This document shows, in pieces, positions 1 to 26,909 of a DNA stretch of 64,000 bases (the stretch's first letter is position 1; each line of letters starts with the position of its first letter). The notes under the pieces are model-generated. The model worked only from the letters and a program-made list of their open reading frames with translations, was not told the origin of the DNA and ran no database searches. The stretch comes from Pseudazoarcus sp963975885 (GTDB lineage Bacteria; Pseudomonadota; Gammaproteobacteria; Burkholderiales; Rhodocyclaceae), in the NCBI GenBank assembly GCA_963975885.1, contig CAXBIS010000017.1, forward strand, positions 26,200-90,199. The letters run 5' to 3'. The position numbers were made by a program, and so were the translations under genes.

Positions 1-1
1 G

Positions 2-3000
2 CGCCTGGCCGACGCGCTCGCCGATGGCGATCCCGTGCATGCCGTCTTGCGCGCCTCGGGCGTGAACCAGGACGGGGCCACCAACGGCATCACCGCGCCC
101 AGTGCGCGTTCCCAGGCGGCTCTGATGGCCGGCGTGTATCGTGACTCGGACATCGATCCGGTCACCGTCGGGCTGATCGAGACCCACGGTACCGGCACCG
201 CGCTGGGAGATCCGATCGAGTTCCGCGCGCTGGCCGAGGTCTTCGGCGGTGCGCCGCGCGGCGCGTGCCGGCTGAGTTCGGTCAAGGCCGCCATCGGTCA
301 CGCCACGGTGGCGGCCGGCGTGGCCGGCCTGATTGGCGCAGTACTCGCCGTGCGCGACGGCCGCGTCCCGCCGCTGGCCCACTTCGAGCGCGCCAATGCG
401 CGCATCGCGCTCGACGACGGCCCGTTCTCGATTCCGACCGAAGCGACCCGCTGGGACGGCCCCGCGCCGCGTCGCGCGGCGGTCAGCTCCTTCGGCTTTT
501 CCGGTACCAATGCCCATGTCGTGATCGAGCAGGCACCGCCGCGTGAAGCCACATCCGCGCCGGCGCGCGCCTTGCCCTTCCTGCTCTCGGCCGCCGACGA
601 GGCCGCGCTGGCCGCGCTGCGCGCGCGTCTGGCCGCATGGCTGCGCGGCGACGGGGCGCAGGCTTCGCTGGCCGATGTCGCGACGACGCTGGCCGGAGCG
701 CGCGCGGCCTTGCCGCTGCGCTGGGCCTGCCTCGCGGCTGATCGCGACGAATTGCTCGCGGCCCTCGAAGGCACGGCGGCACCCGCGCACGACGACGTCG
801 CCCGCGTTTGGCTCGCCGGTGCTCGGCCGGACGACGCGACCATCGCAGGTTTCGGTGGCCAGCGTATCCATCTGCCCGGCTACGCCTTCACGCACCGATC
901 CCACTGGATTGGCACGGCGGCGCCGGCGGTGGCCGACACGACGCGTTTCGTCTTCGCCGCGGACGATGCGCTGCTGACCGAGCATCGCGAGGGCTCGCCT
1001 GCCGGCAGCGTGGCGCTGCTCGCCGGCACGGCCCATGTCGCGCTGGCGTTGACCGCGCTCGGCGACGCTCGCGGCGCGGTCGCGGGGCTGCGCTGGTTCG
1101 CGCCGTTCCGACCGACGGCCTGGCCAGCCGAGTTGCGCGTGCGTCGTGTCGGGGTCGACGGTTTCGAGACCGTGTCCGGCGCCGACGACGAACTGCATGC
1201 GAGCGGCTCGATCGCTGCAGCCTCGGCCATGCCGGCCGCCGATCTGTCCGCGCTTGCTGCGCGCTGCACGCGCGCGGTGCCGATCGACGCCTTTCGCGCC
1301 GGCTTCGCGCGCAAGGGCCTGCAACTGGGCGGGCGTTTTCGCAGCCTTGTCGAGCTGCATGCCGGCGACGGCGAAGTGCTCGGCCGGCTCGATCCGCCGC
1401 AGGGCCGGGCGGTGTTCGAGCCCGATCCAGGCGTGCTCGACAGCGCCCTGCAATGTGTCGCCGCGCTGATCGATCCGGAGTGCGACGACGATCGTCTGTT
1501 CCTGCCGGTCGCACTCGATCGCCTCGATGTATGCGGTGATCTGGCGCACGCGCGCCGGACCCACGCCCGCGTGCTCGGCGGCGATGACGACGAGCGGCGT
1601 TTCGACGTCGACGTGCTCGACGAGCACGGCCGGGTGCTCGCCGCCGCGCGCGGCTTCGTCTTGCGGCGCGTCGAGCGGCGCAGCGGCGCGCGTGTGCAGC
1701 GGCTGGTGCCGCACTGGCGTTCGCTTGAAGCGCCGGTCCCGGCGCAGGCCGTGCAGCGTGTGGGTTCGCTGGCCGACATGCCGGATGCTTCCGCGACGCC
1801 GCTGCTCGTTGTCGCGTCGGGGCTCGACGCCCCCGCGCTGTTCGACGCCGTCGCGGCGCTGGTCGCGCGCATCGGCGCGAGCGGGGCGATGCGTCGTCGC
1901 CTCACGGTCGCGGTCGACGACGAGGCCGCGGCGCGTGCGCTGACCGGCTTCGCGCAGTCGCTGGTGCTCGAGTCGCCGCGGGTGGATCTGCGCGTGGTGT
2001 GGCTGGATGGTGTTGCCGACGACGATGCGCGCCTGGACGTGCTCGCGGGCGCCGACGCGCCGGTGCTGTGCCGACTGGATGCCGACGGTGCGAGCACGCT
2101 TGACTACCGCGCCGCGCCGTCGCCGCATTCTCCGGCGCGCATCGAGGGTTGCTGGATCGTGAGCGGCGGGTTCGGCCGTCTCGGATTGGCCGTGGGTGCG
2201 CATCTGGCGCGCCGCGGCGTGCGCGTGGCGCTGGTCGGGCGCAATGCGCCGGGTGCGACCGCGCAGGCGGAGATCGACGCCATCGAAGGGCCCGCGCCGC
2301 TGCTGCGCGTGTCGGACCTGTGCGACGAGGACGAGGTCGCGCGCGTGGTCGCCGACATCGCCGCCGAGGGCGGGCCGGTGCGCGGCGTGATCCATGCTGC
2401 GGGCGTGCTGCACGACGCGCTGCTCGCGAACAAGCGCAGCGACGACGCGCACGCGGTGCTCGACACCAAGATCGGCATCGCGCACCGGCTCGCGGCCGCG
2501 CTGCGCGATGCGCCGCTCGAGGCCTTCGTGTGCTTCACCTCGATCGCCGCGCTCAAGGGCCAGGCCGGGCAGACCGACTATGCCTTCGCCAACGGCTGGC
2601 TCGACGGCCTGGCCGGGCGCGCCGGCGTGCCGTGGCGCGCCATCGCCTGGCCGTGGTGGCGCGAGGGTGGCATGGTGCTGTCGGACGACGAGGTCGAACG
2701 TGCGCGGCGTGAGCTGGGCATCGAGCCGCTGGAGACGAACGACGCACTGGCCGCGCTCGACGCGGTGCTGGCCGGCGACGCGCCGCACACGCTGGTCGTG
2801 TCGGGCGAGGCGACGCGCCTGCTGGGCAGGCTGCAGCGCGAGCCGGGCCCGGCGTCGGTGGCGCCGGCAACGACGGATGCGCGCGCCGCCGCGGTCGAGG
2901 CCGAAGTGTCGGCACTGGTCGTCGAGCTGCTCAAGCTCGATGCCGGTGCGACGCGGCCCGAGTTGCCGTGGCGCCATTACGGCTTCGAGTCGATCACGCT

Positions 3001-6000
3001 GACGCGGCTGGCCACGCGCATCAACCGGCGCTTCGGGCTGGACCTGTCGCCGGCGGTGTTCTTCGAGGCCGACGGCATCGGCGCGCTGGCCGCGCTGATC
3101 GTCGCGCGGCATGGCGATGCGCTCGCCGTGCCCGCGCGATCCGCACCGGCACCGGAACCGATGGTGGCTGCGCCGGCCGGGGCGCGCCGCGCCGACGCGA
3201 ATGAGCCGATCGCGATCATCGGCCTGGATGGCCGCTTCCCCGGTGGCGGTGATCTGGAAGCCTTCTGGCGACACCTCGAGGCGGGTGCCGATCTGGTCGG
3301 GGAGATGTGTGCCGAACGCGTCGCCAGTGGCGACACCGGCCATCGCGCGGGCTATCTCGCCGGGGACGTGGGGCGCTTCGATGCGCGCTTCTTCGGCATC
3401 TCGCCACGCGAGGCCGAGCTGATGGACCCGCAGCAACGCCTGTTCCTCGAGACCGCGTGGCGCGCGATCGAGGATGCCGGCATCCGCCCCGGTGCACTCG
3501 CCGGCAGCGACACCGGGGTATTCGCGGGCGTTGCCACGGCCGATTACATGGATCGCATGCTGCGCAACGGCGTGCGTCTCGAGGGGCATGGTGCGACCGG
3601 CATGTCGCACGGCATGCTGACCAACCGTCTGTCCTTCCTGCTCGACCTGCACGGGCCCAGCGAGCCGGTCGACACCTCCTGCTCGAGTTCGCTGGTGGCC
3701 ATCGCGCGCGCGGTCGAGGCGCTGCGCCGTGGTGACTGCGCGCTGGCCATCGCCGGCGGCGTGAACCTGCTGCTGTCGCCGACCTTGTTCGACGCCTTCG
3801 GCCAGGCCGGCATGCTCAGTGCGCACGCGCGCTGCGCGAGCTTCGATGCCGCGGCCGACGGCTATGTGCGCGGCGAGGGTGTCGGCGTGGTGGTGCTCAA
3901 GCGCCTGCGCGATGCGCTCGCCGATGGCGACCCGATACACGGCGTGATCCGCGCCATCGGCGTGGCGCATGGCGGGCGTTCGAATTCGCTCACCGCCCCC
4001 AATCCGAAATCCCAGGCGCGGCTGGTCGCCGATGTGCTCGCACGCGCCGGCGTCGATGCCGCCGAGGTCGATTACGTCGAGACCCACGGCACCGGTACGC
4101 CGCTGGGTGATCCGGTCGAGATCGCCGGCCTCACGGCCGCCTTCGCCGAGGCCTCGCGCGCGCCGCGCGCTGCGCCGTGCGCGCTGGGCGCGGTCAAGAG
4201 CAACATCGGTCACCTCGAGGCGGCCGCCGGCATCGCCGGGCTGACCAAGGTGCTGCTCGCGCTGCGTCACCGCCGCCTGCCCGCCAATGCGCATTTCTCC
4301 GCGCTCAACCCGCACATCCGCCTCGACCCGGACACCTTCACGATTCTCGACGCGGCACGCGACTGGCCCGAGCCGCGCGATGCGGGCGGCCACCCACGTC
4401 CGCGTCGCGCGGGGCTGTCCTCGTTCGGCTTCGGCGGGGTCAATGCCCATGCGCTGATCGAACAGGTACCGGCTCGCGCCGCTCCGCCGGACGCCGGCCC
4501 GCAACTCGTCGTGCTCTCGGCGCGCAGCCAGGGCGCGCTTTTGGCCCAGGCTGCAGCGCTTGCCGCGCGACTCGAACGGGAGCCCTCGCTGTCGCTGCCC
4601 GAGGTCGCGTGGACGCTGCAGGTCGGCCGCGAGGCCTGGCCGCATCGCCTCGCGCTGGTCGCCCACGACGTGCCCGAGGCCGCCGCGAGACTGCGCGAGC
4701 GGCGCTGGATCGCCGGCCGTGTCGACGCCGACGCGTCGCCGCCATCACCCGCGCCGGGTGGAGCGCCCGAGGCGATTGCGCGCGCCTGGGTGGCCGGTGC
4801 CGAGATCGACTGGGCAGCGCTCGCGGGCGCGCCGCGCGCCCGTGTGTCGCTGCCCGGCACGGTGTTCGAGGGAAGCCATTTCTGGGCCGAGGCCGCGCGG
4901 CTGCCGGCCGGGAAAGCCGCACCGAAGCTCGACGGCGCGCTGTTCGCGCCGGGCTGGCAGGCGCTGCGCGCGCCGGCCACGTCGGCGCGTGGCGGCATGG
5001 CGACCGTGGTGCATATCGGCGGCGAGACGGCGTTGGTCGAGCGGCTGGCGCGGCGTCACGAGGATGTCCGGGTGGTCGCCGCTGCCGACCAGGTGGCCGA
5101 CGGCGTCACGACGCTGTACGTCGTCGACGCCGATCAGGCGCCCGATGCGCGCGATGCCTCCGCCGCGATGGCGGCCGAGGCGCGGCTCGACGCCTGGTTG
5201 TCGCTGCTCGCGCGGTATGACGCGGACGCGCCGCTCGAGCTTGCGCTGATCGTGCGTGGGGCGACCGATGCCGGTGGTGCTGCGCCGTCGCGTCCGTCGG
5301 CTGCCGCGCAGATCGGCCTGTTGATGAGCGTCGCGGCCGAGCGTCCGCGCTGGCAGGTGCGGGTGGTCGATCTCGCCGACGGCGAGGCGCAGGCGCTGGA
5401 GGCGGCGCTCGACGCCGATGGTCCGGTGCTGCGTGCGGTGTGCGGTGCGCGCGTGCTGCGTCGCGTGCTGCGTCCGGTGGAACGGAGCAGGGCGCAGGTT
5501 CCGCAGCGCGGCGAGATCGTGGTGGTGCTCGGCGGCAGTGGCGGCATCGCCGGCGAGGTCGTACTCGACCGCGCACGCCGTGCCGGCGCGCGCATCGCGC
5601 TGATCGGGCGTCGCGCGCAGGACGCGGCGCTGCGCGAGCGGCTCGCGGCGATCGGCGCGGCCGGCGGCGAGGTCATCTACCTGCGTGCAGACGCCACCGA
5701 CGAGGCCGCGCTGCGTGGCGCGCTCGAGAGCGTGCGCGAGCGCTGGGGCGCACCCTCTCTGGTGATCGACGCGACCATGGTGTTGCGCGATGCGACGCTG
5801 GCGACGATGGACGAGGCGGCGCTGCGCGAGGCCTTCCGTGCCAAGGCGCGCCCGGCTGTCGCGCTGGAGCGCGCGCTGGCGACACTGGAACTGTCGCCGC
5901 AGGTGGTGCACATGTCCTCGGTGCAGAGCTTCGATGGCAACGCCGGCCAGGCCAACTATGCGGCCGGTTGCGTTTTCCTCGACGCCTGGGCGGCAGGGGC

Positions 6001-7586
6001 ACCGGGGCATGTGCGCACGATCAACTGGGGCTACTGGGGCAGTGTCGGCGCGGTCGCCGACGAGGCGCGCCGTGCCGCGATGCGCGCGGCCGGCGTGGAG
6101 TCGATCGAAGCGGCCGATGGGCTGGCCGCACTCGACGTGCTGCTCGGGGGGCAGGCGCGCCAGCTCGCGATGGCACGCGGCAGCGATGCGGCGCTGGCGC
6201 GTATCGGCGTGGTGGCGGCGGCCGAAACCGCGGCCGACGAACTGGGCGACGCGCTCACTGCGCTCGAAGCGGCCGTGCCGGCGGCGGTGGCTGCGACGCT
6301 GTCGGCGACGTGTGCGTCACCCCCCGCTTTTGACGATCCGACGGCCTGGCGCGCGGCGCTGGCGACGCCGGATGCGTGCATGCCCCTGCTCGACGCGGTG
6401 CTCGACATCGCTACCCGGGCCGGCACCGATGCCGCGCCCGATCTCGACGCGCTGGCGCGTGCGTATCCGGCATTGGTACCCCATGTCGCCTTGCTCGGGG
6501 CGGCGCTGGCCGGACTGCCGGCCGTGCTGCGCGGGCAGGCCGAGGGAACCGAAATCCTGCTGCCGGGCGGCTCGCCGGCGCTGGTCGAGGCGGTGTACGC
6601 GGGCAATGCGCTGGCCGATGCGGCCAATGCCGCGGTCGCCACGGCGTGCGCGAGCCTGGCGGGCGACGGCGCGCGCCGCTTCATCGAGGTCGGCGCGGGC
6701 ACCGGTGGCACCTCGGCTGCCGTGCTGGCCGCGCTCGCGCCGCTGGACGTCGACGAATACTGCTACACCGATCTCTCGCGCGCCTTCACGCAGCATGGCT
6801 GGCGCCGCTTCCGCTCGGACTTCGGCTTCACGCGCTTCGAACTGCTCGACATCGAGCGTGATCCGCAGGCGCAGGGATTCGCGCCACCGGGTTTCGATGC
6901 CGCGATTGCCGCCAACGTGCTGCACGCGACCCGCGACATCGTCGCGGGTTTGCGCCACCTGCGCGCTCTGCTGCGTCCGGGTGGCGCGCTGGTGATCAAT
7001 GAACTGTTCGAGCGGCTCGACTTCAATACCGTCACCTTCGGCCTGCTGCCGGGGTGGTGGCGCCATGCCGACGGGCGTCGGCTGGCGCATGCGCCGCTGC
7101 TCGACGAGGCCGGCTGGCGCGCCGTGCTGGTCGAGGCGGGATTCGACGCAGTCGGCGTCGAGCGCGCCGGCGGCGCGCTGGCCGTGATCCGTGCGCGCGT
7201 GCCGGTTGCCGCCTCGAGTGCACCGCCGCGGATCGACGCGGCCGCGGTCACGGCGATCTTCGCCGAAGCCCTGCGTACGCCGGTGGCCGAGCTCGACCGA
7301 CGCGCTTCCTTTGCCGACCTCGGCGTCGATTCCATTCTCGCCGGCGAGATCGCCGCGCGGCTGGGGGAGCGGCTGGACGTGCGCATCCGGCCGACCGAGC
7401 TGTTCAACCATCCCAGCATCGAGCGGCTCGAAGCGCATCTGGCCACGCTGCGTCCGACGGAGGACGCAGCGACGACGACGACCGCCGCTCCCGCAGACGA
7501 CGCCGATCCGCTGATGAGCCTGCTGCGCAGGCTGGAAGCCGGCGAACTCGATGCCGACGCGGTGCAGCGTCAACTGGATGCCGGCA

Positions 7587-7594
<8 letters not shown>
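2..7594 (+). CDS. trans-AT type I polyketide synthase, 5' end outside window
   Basis: This is the C-terminal part of a modular polyketide synthase; the frame is open from base 2, so the start lies upstream. Domains in order are: a partial KS (THGTGT near 182, NAH near 505); a KS linker; a DH-like domain (His 983-985, Asp 1439-1441); a KR (GGFGRLG near 2165, Tyr near 2580); an ACP (GFES, Ser 2990-2992); a complete KS (DTSCSSSL, Cys 3680-3682); a KR (GGSGGIAG near 5531, Tyr near 5956); a C-methyltransferase (SAM motif EVGAGTGGTS near 6686); and an ACP (GVDS, Ser 7331-7333). No AT domain follows either KS, which is the hallmark of trans-AT systems, where malonyl units are loaded by a separate enzyme. 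The second module should give an alpha-methyl, beta-hydroxy unit. The C-terminal helix LLRRLEAGELDADAVQRQL resembles a docking element. The stop overlaps the next gene by 8 bp. Confidence 0.93.
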
Positions 7595-24403
<16,809 letters not shown>

Positions 24404-24407
<4 letters not shown>

Positions 24408-24910
24408 GACGGGATGACGACGGGGTGTTCGCGGACCTGCCGGCGCCTGCTGTGCCGTCGGGGCGTCGCGCGTCGGCCGAGCGCATCGTCGCGCAGCATG
24501 TGGTCATCGGAGCCGGTGTGGGGCTGGTGCCGGCGCCGGGAGTGGGATTCGGCGGCGGTCTGGCGGTCGACGCGTTGATGCTTGCGCGTCTTGCTCGGCT
24601 GTACGGCCAGCAACTGACCCGCTCGGACGTCAACGCGTGGCTCGCCGCGCTGGCTTCGAGTGTCGGTGCCTCCGTGGTGGGCGCGGGCATCGGCGGTTTC
24701 TTCGGGCGTATCGCGCTGCCGTTGTCGATGGCCGGTTTCAGCTATGCGCTGGGTCGGCTGTTCGTCGATCATCTGGAGGACGGTGGGCGCATCGAGGCTT
24801 TCGATCCGCTGCGCGATGTCGCGCGGCTGCGTCGCCTGTCGCGTCGCGGCGGACGTTTCGTGCGCGCGTTCGCCACCGGTGCGCAGCCGGCCGGCACGAC
24901 AGCAAACTGA
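24404..24910 (+). CDS. DUF697-like membrane-associated protein
   Basis: A 168-residue protein. The ATG at 24404 is chosen because of a GAGGAGAAA ribosome-binding site at 24392-24400 and a 4-bp ATGA overlap with the synthase stop, implying translational coupling. After a polar N-terminus it has the pattern GLVPAPGVGFGGGLAVDALM, then LARLYG, then a Gly-rich hydrophobic stretch GASVVGAGIGGFFG and LPLSMAGFSYALG. This resembles the DUF697 family (small helical domains near membranes, also fused to Era-like GTPases), although no GTPase is present here. Its place inside the biosynthetic operon suggests a cluster-linked role such as membrane association, export or tolerance. That role is inference; no function can be read from the sequence. 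Confidence 0.75.
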
Positions 24911-24920
24911 GGAGAACGAC

Positions 24921-25121
24921 ATGCTCTGGTTCATCGTGATCGCGCTGTACATCGGTGCCTCACTGATCGTTGCCCACTACGGACACGATCGCAGGGCGGG
25001 CTATTGGGGGACGTTTCTGATGAGCCTGCTGACGACACCGCTGATCGCCGGCGTGATGCTGGCTGCATTCCGCGACCGACCGTCCCCCGATCTGGCCGAC
25101 GAGAAGCCGCCGCAGGCGTGA
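24921..25121 (+). CDS. small two-helix membrane protein
   Basis: A 66-residue protein starting at ATG 24921, with a GAGGAGAA ribosome-binding site at 24909-24916 that overlaps the previous stop. It has a first hydrophobic segment (WFIVIALYIGASLIVAHYG), a short basic turn (HDRRAGYWG), a second hydrophobic segment (TFLMSLLTTPLIAGVMLAAF) and a charged tail. Two membrane helices with the basic loop between them are the only visible features. It resembles small hypothetical inner-membrane proteins found in many proteobacteria, but I do not recognise the family. Its stop overlaps the GTG start of the AT-fold gene by 3 bp, so it is part of the synthase operon. Confidence 0.75.
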   Translation: MLWFIVIALYIGASLIVAHYGHDRRAGYWGTFLMSLLTTPLIAGVMLAAFRDRPSPDLADEKPPQA

Positions 25122-26092
25122 GCGCCCCGATCGCAGGCCGCCCGCTGCGGCGCACGGTCGTCTTCCTCTATCCGGGGCAGGGCGCGCACTACCCCGCAAT
25201 GGGTCGAGCGCTGTTCGAGCGCGAGCCGGTCTTTCGCGACACGCTGTTCCGCGCCGATCGCCTGCTGCGGAGACGCACCGGCGTCGGGCTGATCGACGCG
25301 GTGTACGGCGACAGCGACGATTGGCTTGAAGACCTGGGGCTGAGTCATCCGGCGATCTTCGCCGTCGAGTGGGCGATGACGCGTGCGCTCGATGCGCACG
25401 GTGTGCGTCCGGACATCGTGCTCGGGGCCAGCCTGGGCGAGTATGTGGCCCTCGCGGCGGCCGGCTGCGTCGGTTTCGATGAGATGTTTGAACGGGTTGT
25501 CGACCAGGCGCTTGTGGTGCGCGAGCATGTGCCCGCAGGCGGCATGCTCGCGGTGATCGGCGACACGTCGTGGCTGTCGCGCCGCCCCGACCTGCTGGCC
25601 GGCGTCGAGGTGGCGTCGCGCAACTTCGACGGGCATGTGGTGCTCTCGGGTGCGCCAGCCGCGCTCGAGGGGTGCCGCGTTGCGCTCGAGGCCGAAGGTG
25701 CGATCTGCAGCCGCCTGCCGGTCGCTCATGCCTTCCACAGTGCGGCCGTCGATGGTGCTCGCGAGGCTTTCGCGGCACGCTGCGTCGGGCTGCAATTGCG
25801 CGAACCACGCTTCCCGCTGGCCAGTTGCGCGGCCGTGTGCGTGCTCGATCGCGTCGACCCGGCGCATCTGTGGCGCATCGTGCGTGACCCGGTCGGGTTT
25901 GCCGAAACCGTGCGCATGCTCGAAGCCGGCGAGGCGAGACTCTATGTCGACGTCGGTCCCAGCGGGACGCTGGCGAGCTTCGTCGTACACCTGCTCGGCG
26001 CATCCGTGCGTGAGCGGGTCAGTACTCCGTTGTCACCAGCCGGCGGCGATCTGCGGGGTGTGGTCGACGCGCTGCGCCTGCATGCAGCCTGA
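25118..26092 (+). CDS. stand-alone acyltransferase-fold protein, probable trans acyl hydrolase
   Basis: A 324-residue discrete FabD-fold protein. The GTG at 25118 is chosen because it overlaps the upstream TGA (GTGA) and yields the typical start before VVFLYPGQG. The nucleophile motif is GASLGE (Ser105) and the His motif is HAFHS (His207). Malonyl-loading ATs carry an Arg 25 residues after the Ser (Arg117 in E. coli FabD), which binds the free carboxylate. The ungapped equivalent here is Gln130 (codon 25505-25507). Loss of that Arg is a trait of PedC-type acyl hydrolases, which clear stalled chains from carriers in trans-AT systems, and of ATs using monocarboxylic acids. It is the last gene of the operon. 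A malonyl-loading AT remains possible and would need testing. Confidence 0.85.
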   Translation: MSAPIAGRPLRRTVVFLYPGQGAHYPAMGRALFEREPVFRDTLFRADRLLRRRTGVGLIDAVYGDSDDWLEDLGLSHPAIFAVEWAMTRALDAHGVRPDIVLGASLGEYVALAAAGCVGFDEMFERVVDQALVVREHVPAGGMLAVIGDTSWLSRRPDLLAGVEVASRNFDGHVVLSGAPAALEGCRVALEAEGAICSRLPVAHAFHSAAVDGAREAFAARCVGLQLREPRFPLASCAAVCVLDRVDPAHLWRIVRDPVGFAETVRMLEAGEARLYVDVGPSGTLASFVVHLLGASVRERVSTPLSPAGGDLRGVVDALRLHAA

Positions 26093-26097
26093 AATGT

Positions 26098-26131
26098 GAC
26101 CAAAGGTGTCGCGATCACGCCACTTTTGGTC
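26098..26131 (+). terminator. hairpin after the biosynthetic operon
   Basis: Arms GACCAAAGGTG (26098-26108) and CACTTTTGGTC (26121-26131) pair with one mismatch around a 12-nt loop, 5 bases after the AT-fold gene stop. No clean T-run follows, so termination strength is uncertain. It marks the likely 3' end of the operon. Confidence 0.55.
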
Positions 26132-26141
26132 CTTCCAGCCC

Positions 26142-26170
26142 TTTCGCATACGCGCTCTTCGTACTAGGAT
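26142..26170 (+). promoter_or_regulatory. weak candidate promoter for the lipoprotein gene
   Basis: TTTCGC (26142-26147) and TAGGAT (26165-26170) are spaced by 17 bp in the 251-bp gap before the lipoprotein gene. The -35 match is poor. Nothing else was recognised in this gap. Confidence 0.3.
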
Positions 26171-26343
26171 GCGGTGTGGCCGTGGCGGTCGGAAACGGCC
26201 CGGGGTGCGGAATCCGGGCGTATCCTCGGGCTCTGGCGAACACGGATCCAACATTTGCGCCGCATCGCACTCGGCGTCGCGCGCCTGCAACATGTCGGCG
26301 TACGGCCCAAAATCGCACCTGTCATTCAACAAGGAGAAACACC

Positions 26344-26748
26344 ATGAAACTTGCACGCCTGACCCTGCCTGCGCTGGCCATCGTGCTCGCATCGGGCTGC
26401 GCTTCCGTCGCCGATGTCGAGGCGCTGAAGATGGACGTCGAGGAACTGCGTACGGCCACTGCGGCCAACGCCCAGTCCGCTTCCGCCGCCAACGACACGG
26501 CCGCTGCAGCCGCCAAGGAAGCATCGCGCGCCTCGCAGACCGCGCTCAATGCGGATCAGCTCTCGAAGGCCGCGATCGGCAACGCCGAGGCCGCCGAGAA
26601 GGCTGCCGCGGCAGCCTCCGCCGCGGCCAAGGAAGCCGAGGTGATTTCCTACGACGCACAGTCGGTCAGCTACAAGCTGCGTTCCGATCTGGTCGATCGC
26701 AGCGTCATCCCGGGCGAAACCGAAAAGGCCGCCGAAGGCTCCAAGTAA
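26344..26748 (+). CDS. alanine-rich Lpp-like outer-membrane lipoprotein
   Basis: A 134-residue protein starting at ATG 26344 after an AGGAGAA ribosome-binding site. The signal peptide MKLARLTLPALAIVLASGC ends in a lipobox (LASGC, lipidated Cys19). The mature part is a heptad-like, Ala-rich coiled coil (AANAQSASAANDTAAAAAKE and following), reminiscent of Lpp/OprI murein lipoproteins though longer. The C-terminus lacks the terminal Lys-Tyr-Arg of E. coli Lpp but does end in Lys. A periplasmic trimeric or filamentous spacer tethered to the outer membrane is a reasonable inference. It is monocistronic, flanked by a candidate promoter and a strong terminator. Confidence 0.8.
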   Translation: MKLARLTLPALAIVLASGCASVADVEALKMDVEELRTATAANAQSASAANDTAAAAAKEASRASQTALNADQLSKAAIGNAEAAEKAAAAASAAAKEAEVISYDAQSVSYKLRSDLVDRSVIPGETEKAAEGSK

Positions 26749-26770
26749 TCCGAGCCTCTCCGGCTGGCAG

Positions 26771-26805
26771 GCCGTGGCGTGGGAGCACGCCACGGCCTCT
26801 TTTTT
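26771..26805 (+). terminator. rho-independent terminator after lipoprotein gene
   Basis: A perfect 11-bp stem, GCCGTGGCGTG / CACGCCACGGC, with loop GGAG is followed by CTCTTTTTT. Confidence 0.93.
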
Positions 26806-26873
26806 GCGTCGAGGCATTTCGATGTTCGCTGAAATGCCTGATTTTTCAAGGTATTTGAGCTTGTTCGGGGTGA

Positions 26874-26879
26874 TATAAT
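26874..26879 (+). promoter_or_regulatory. -10 box upstream of hemA
   Basis: A perfect TATAAT lies 30 bp before the hemA start. No good -35 sits at 16-18 bp; TTGAGC at 26855 is too close (13 bp). Confidence 0.6.
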
Positions 26880-26909
26880 GCTGGACTGTCCGCCCCCGCA
26901 CCGTCTCCA

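Noticed and set aside
35..37. GTG at 35 as the start of the first synthase
   Set aside because: The frame is open to base 2 and encodes KS sequence there; a start inside a KS domain is not plausible.
25727..25741. HAFHS motif taken as proof of malonyl specificity
   Set aside because: The same motif occurs in acyl hydrolases, and the carboxylate-binding Arg is missing, so specificity cannot be claimed.
26855..26860. TTGAGC as -35 for hemA
   Set aside because: It is only 13 bp from the TATAAT box, too close for sigma-70.
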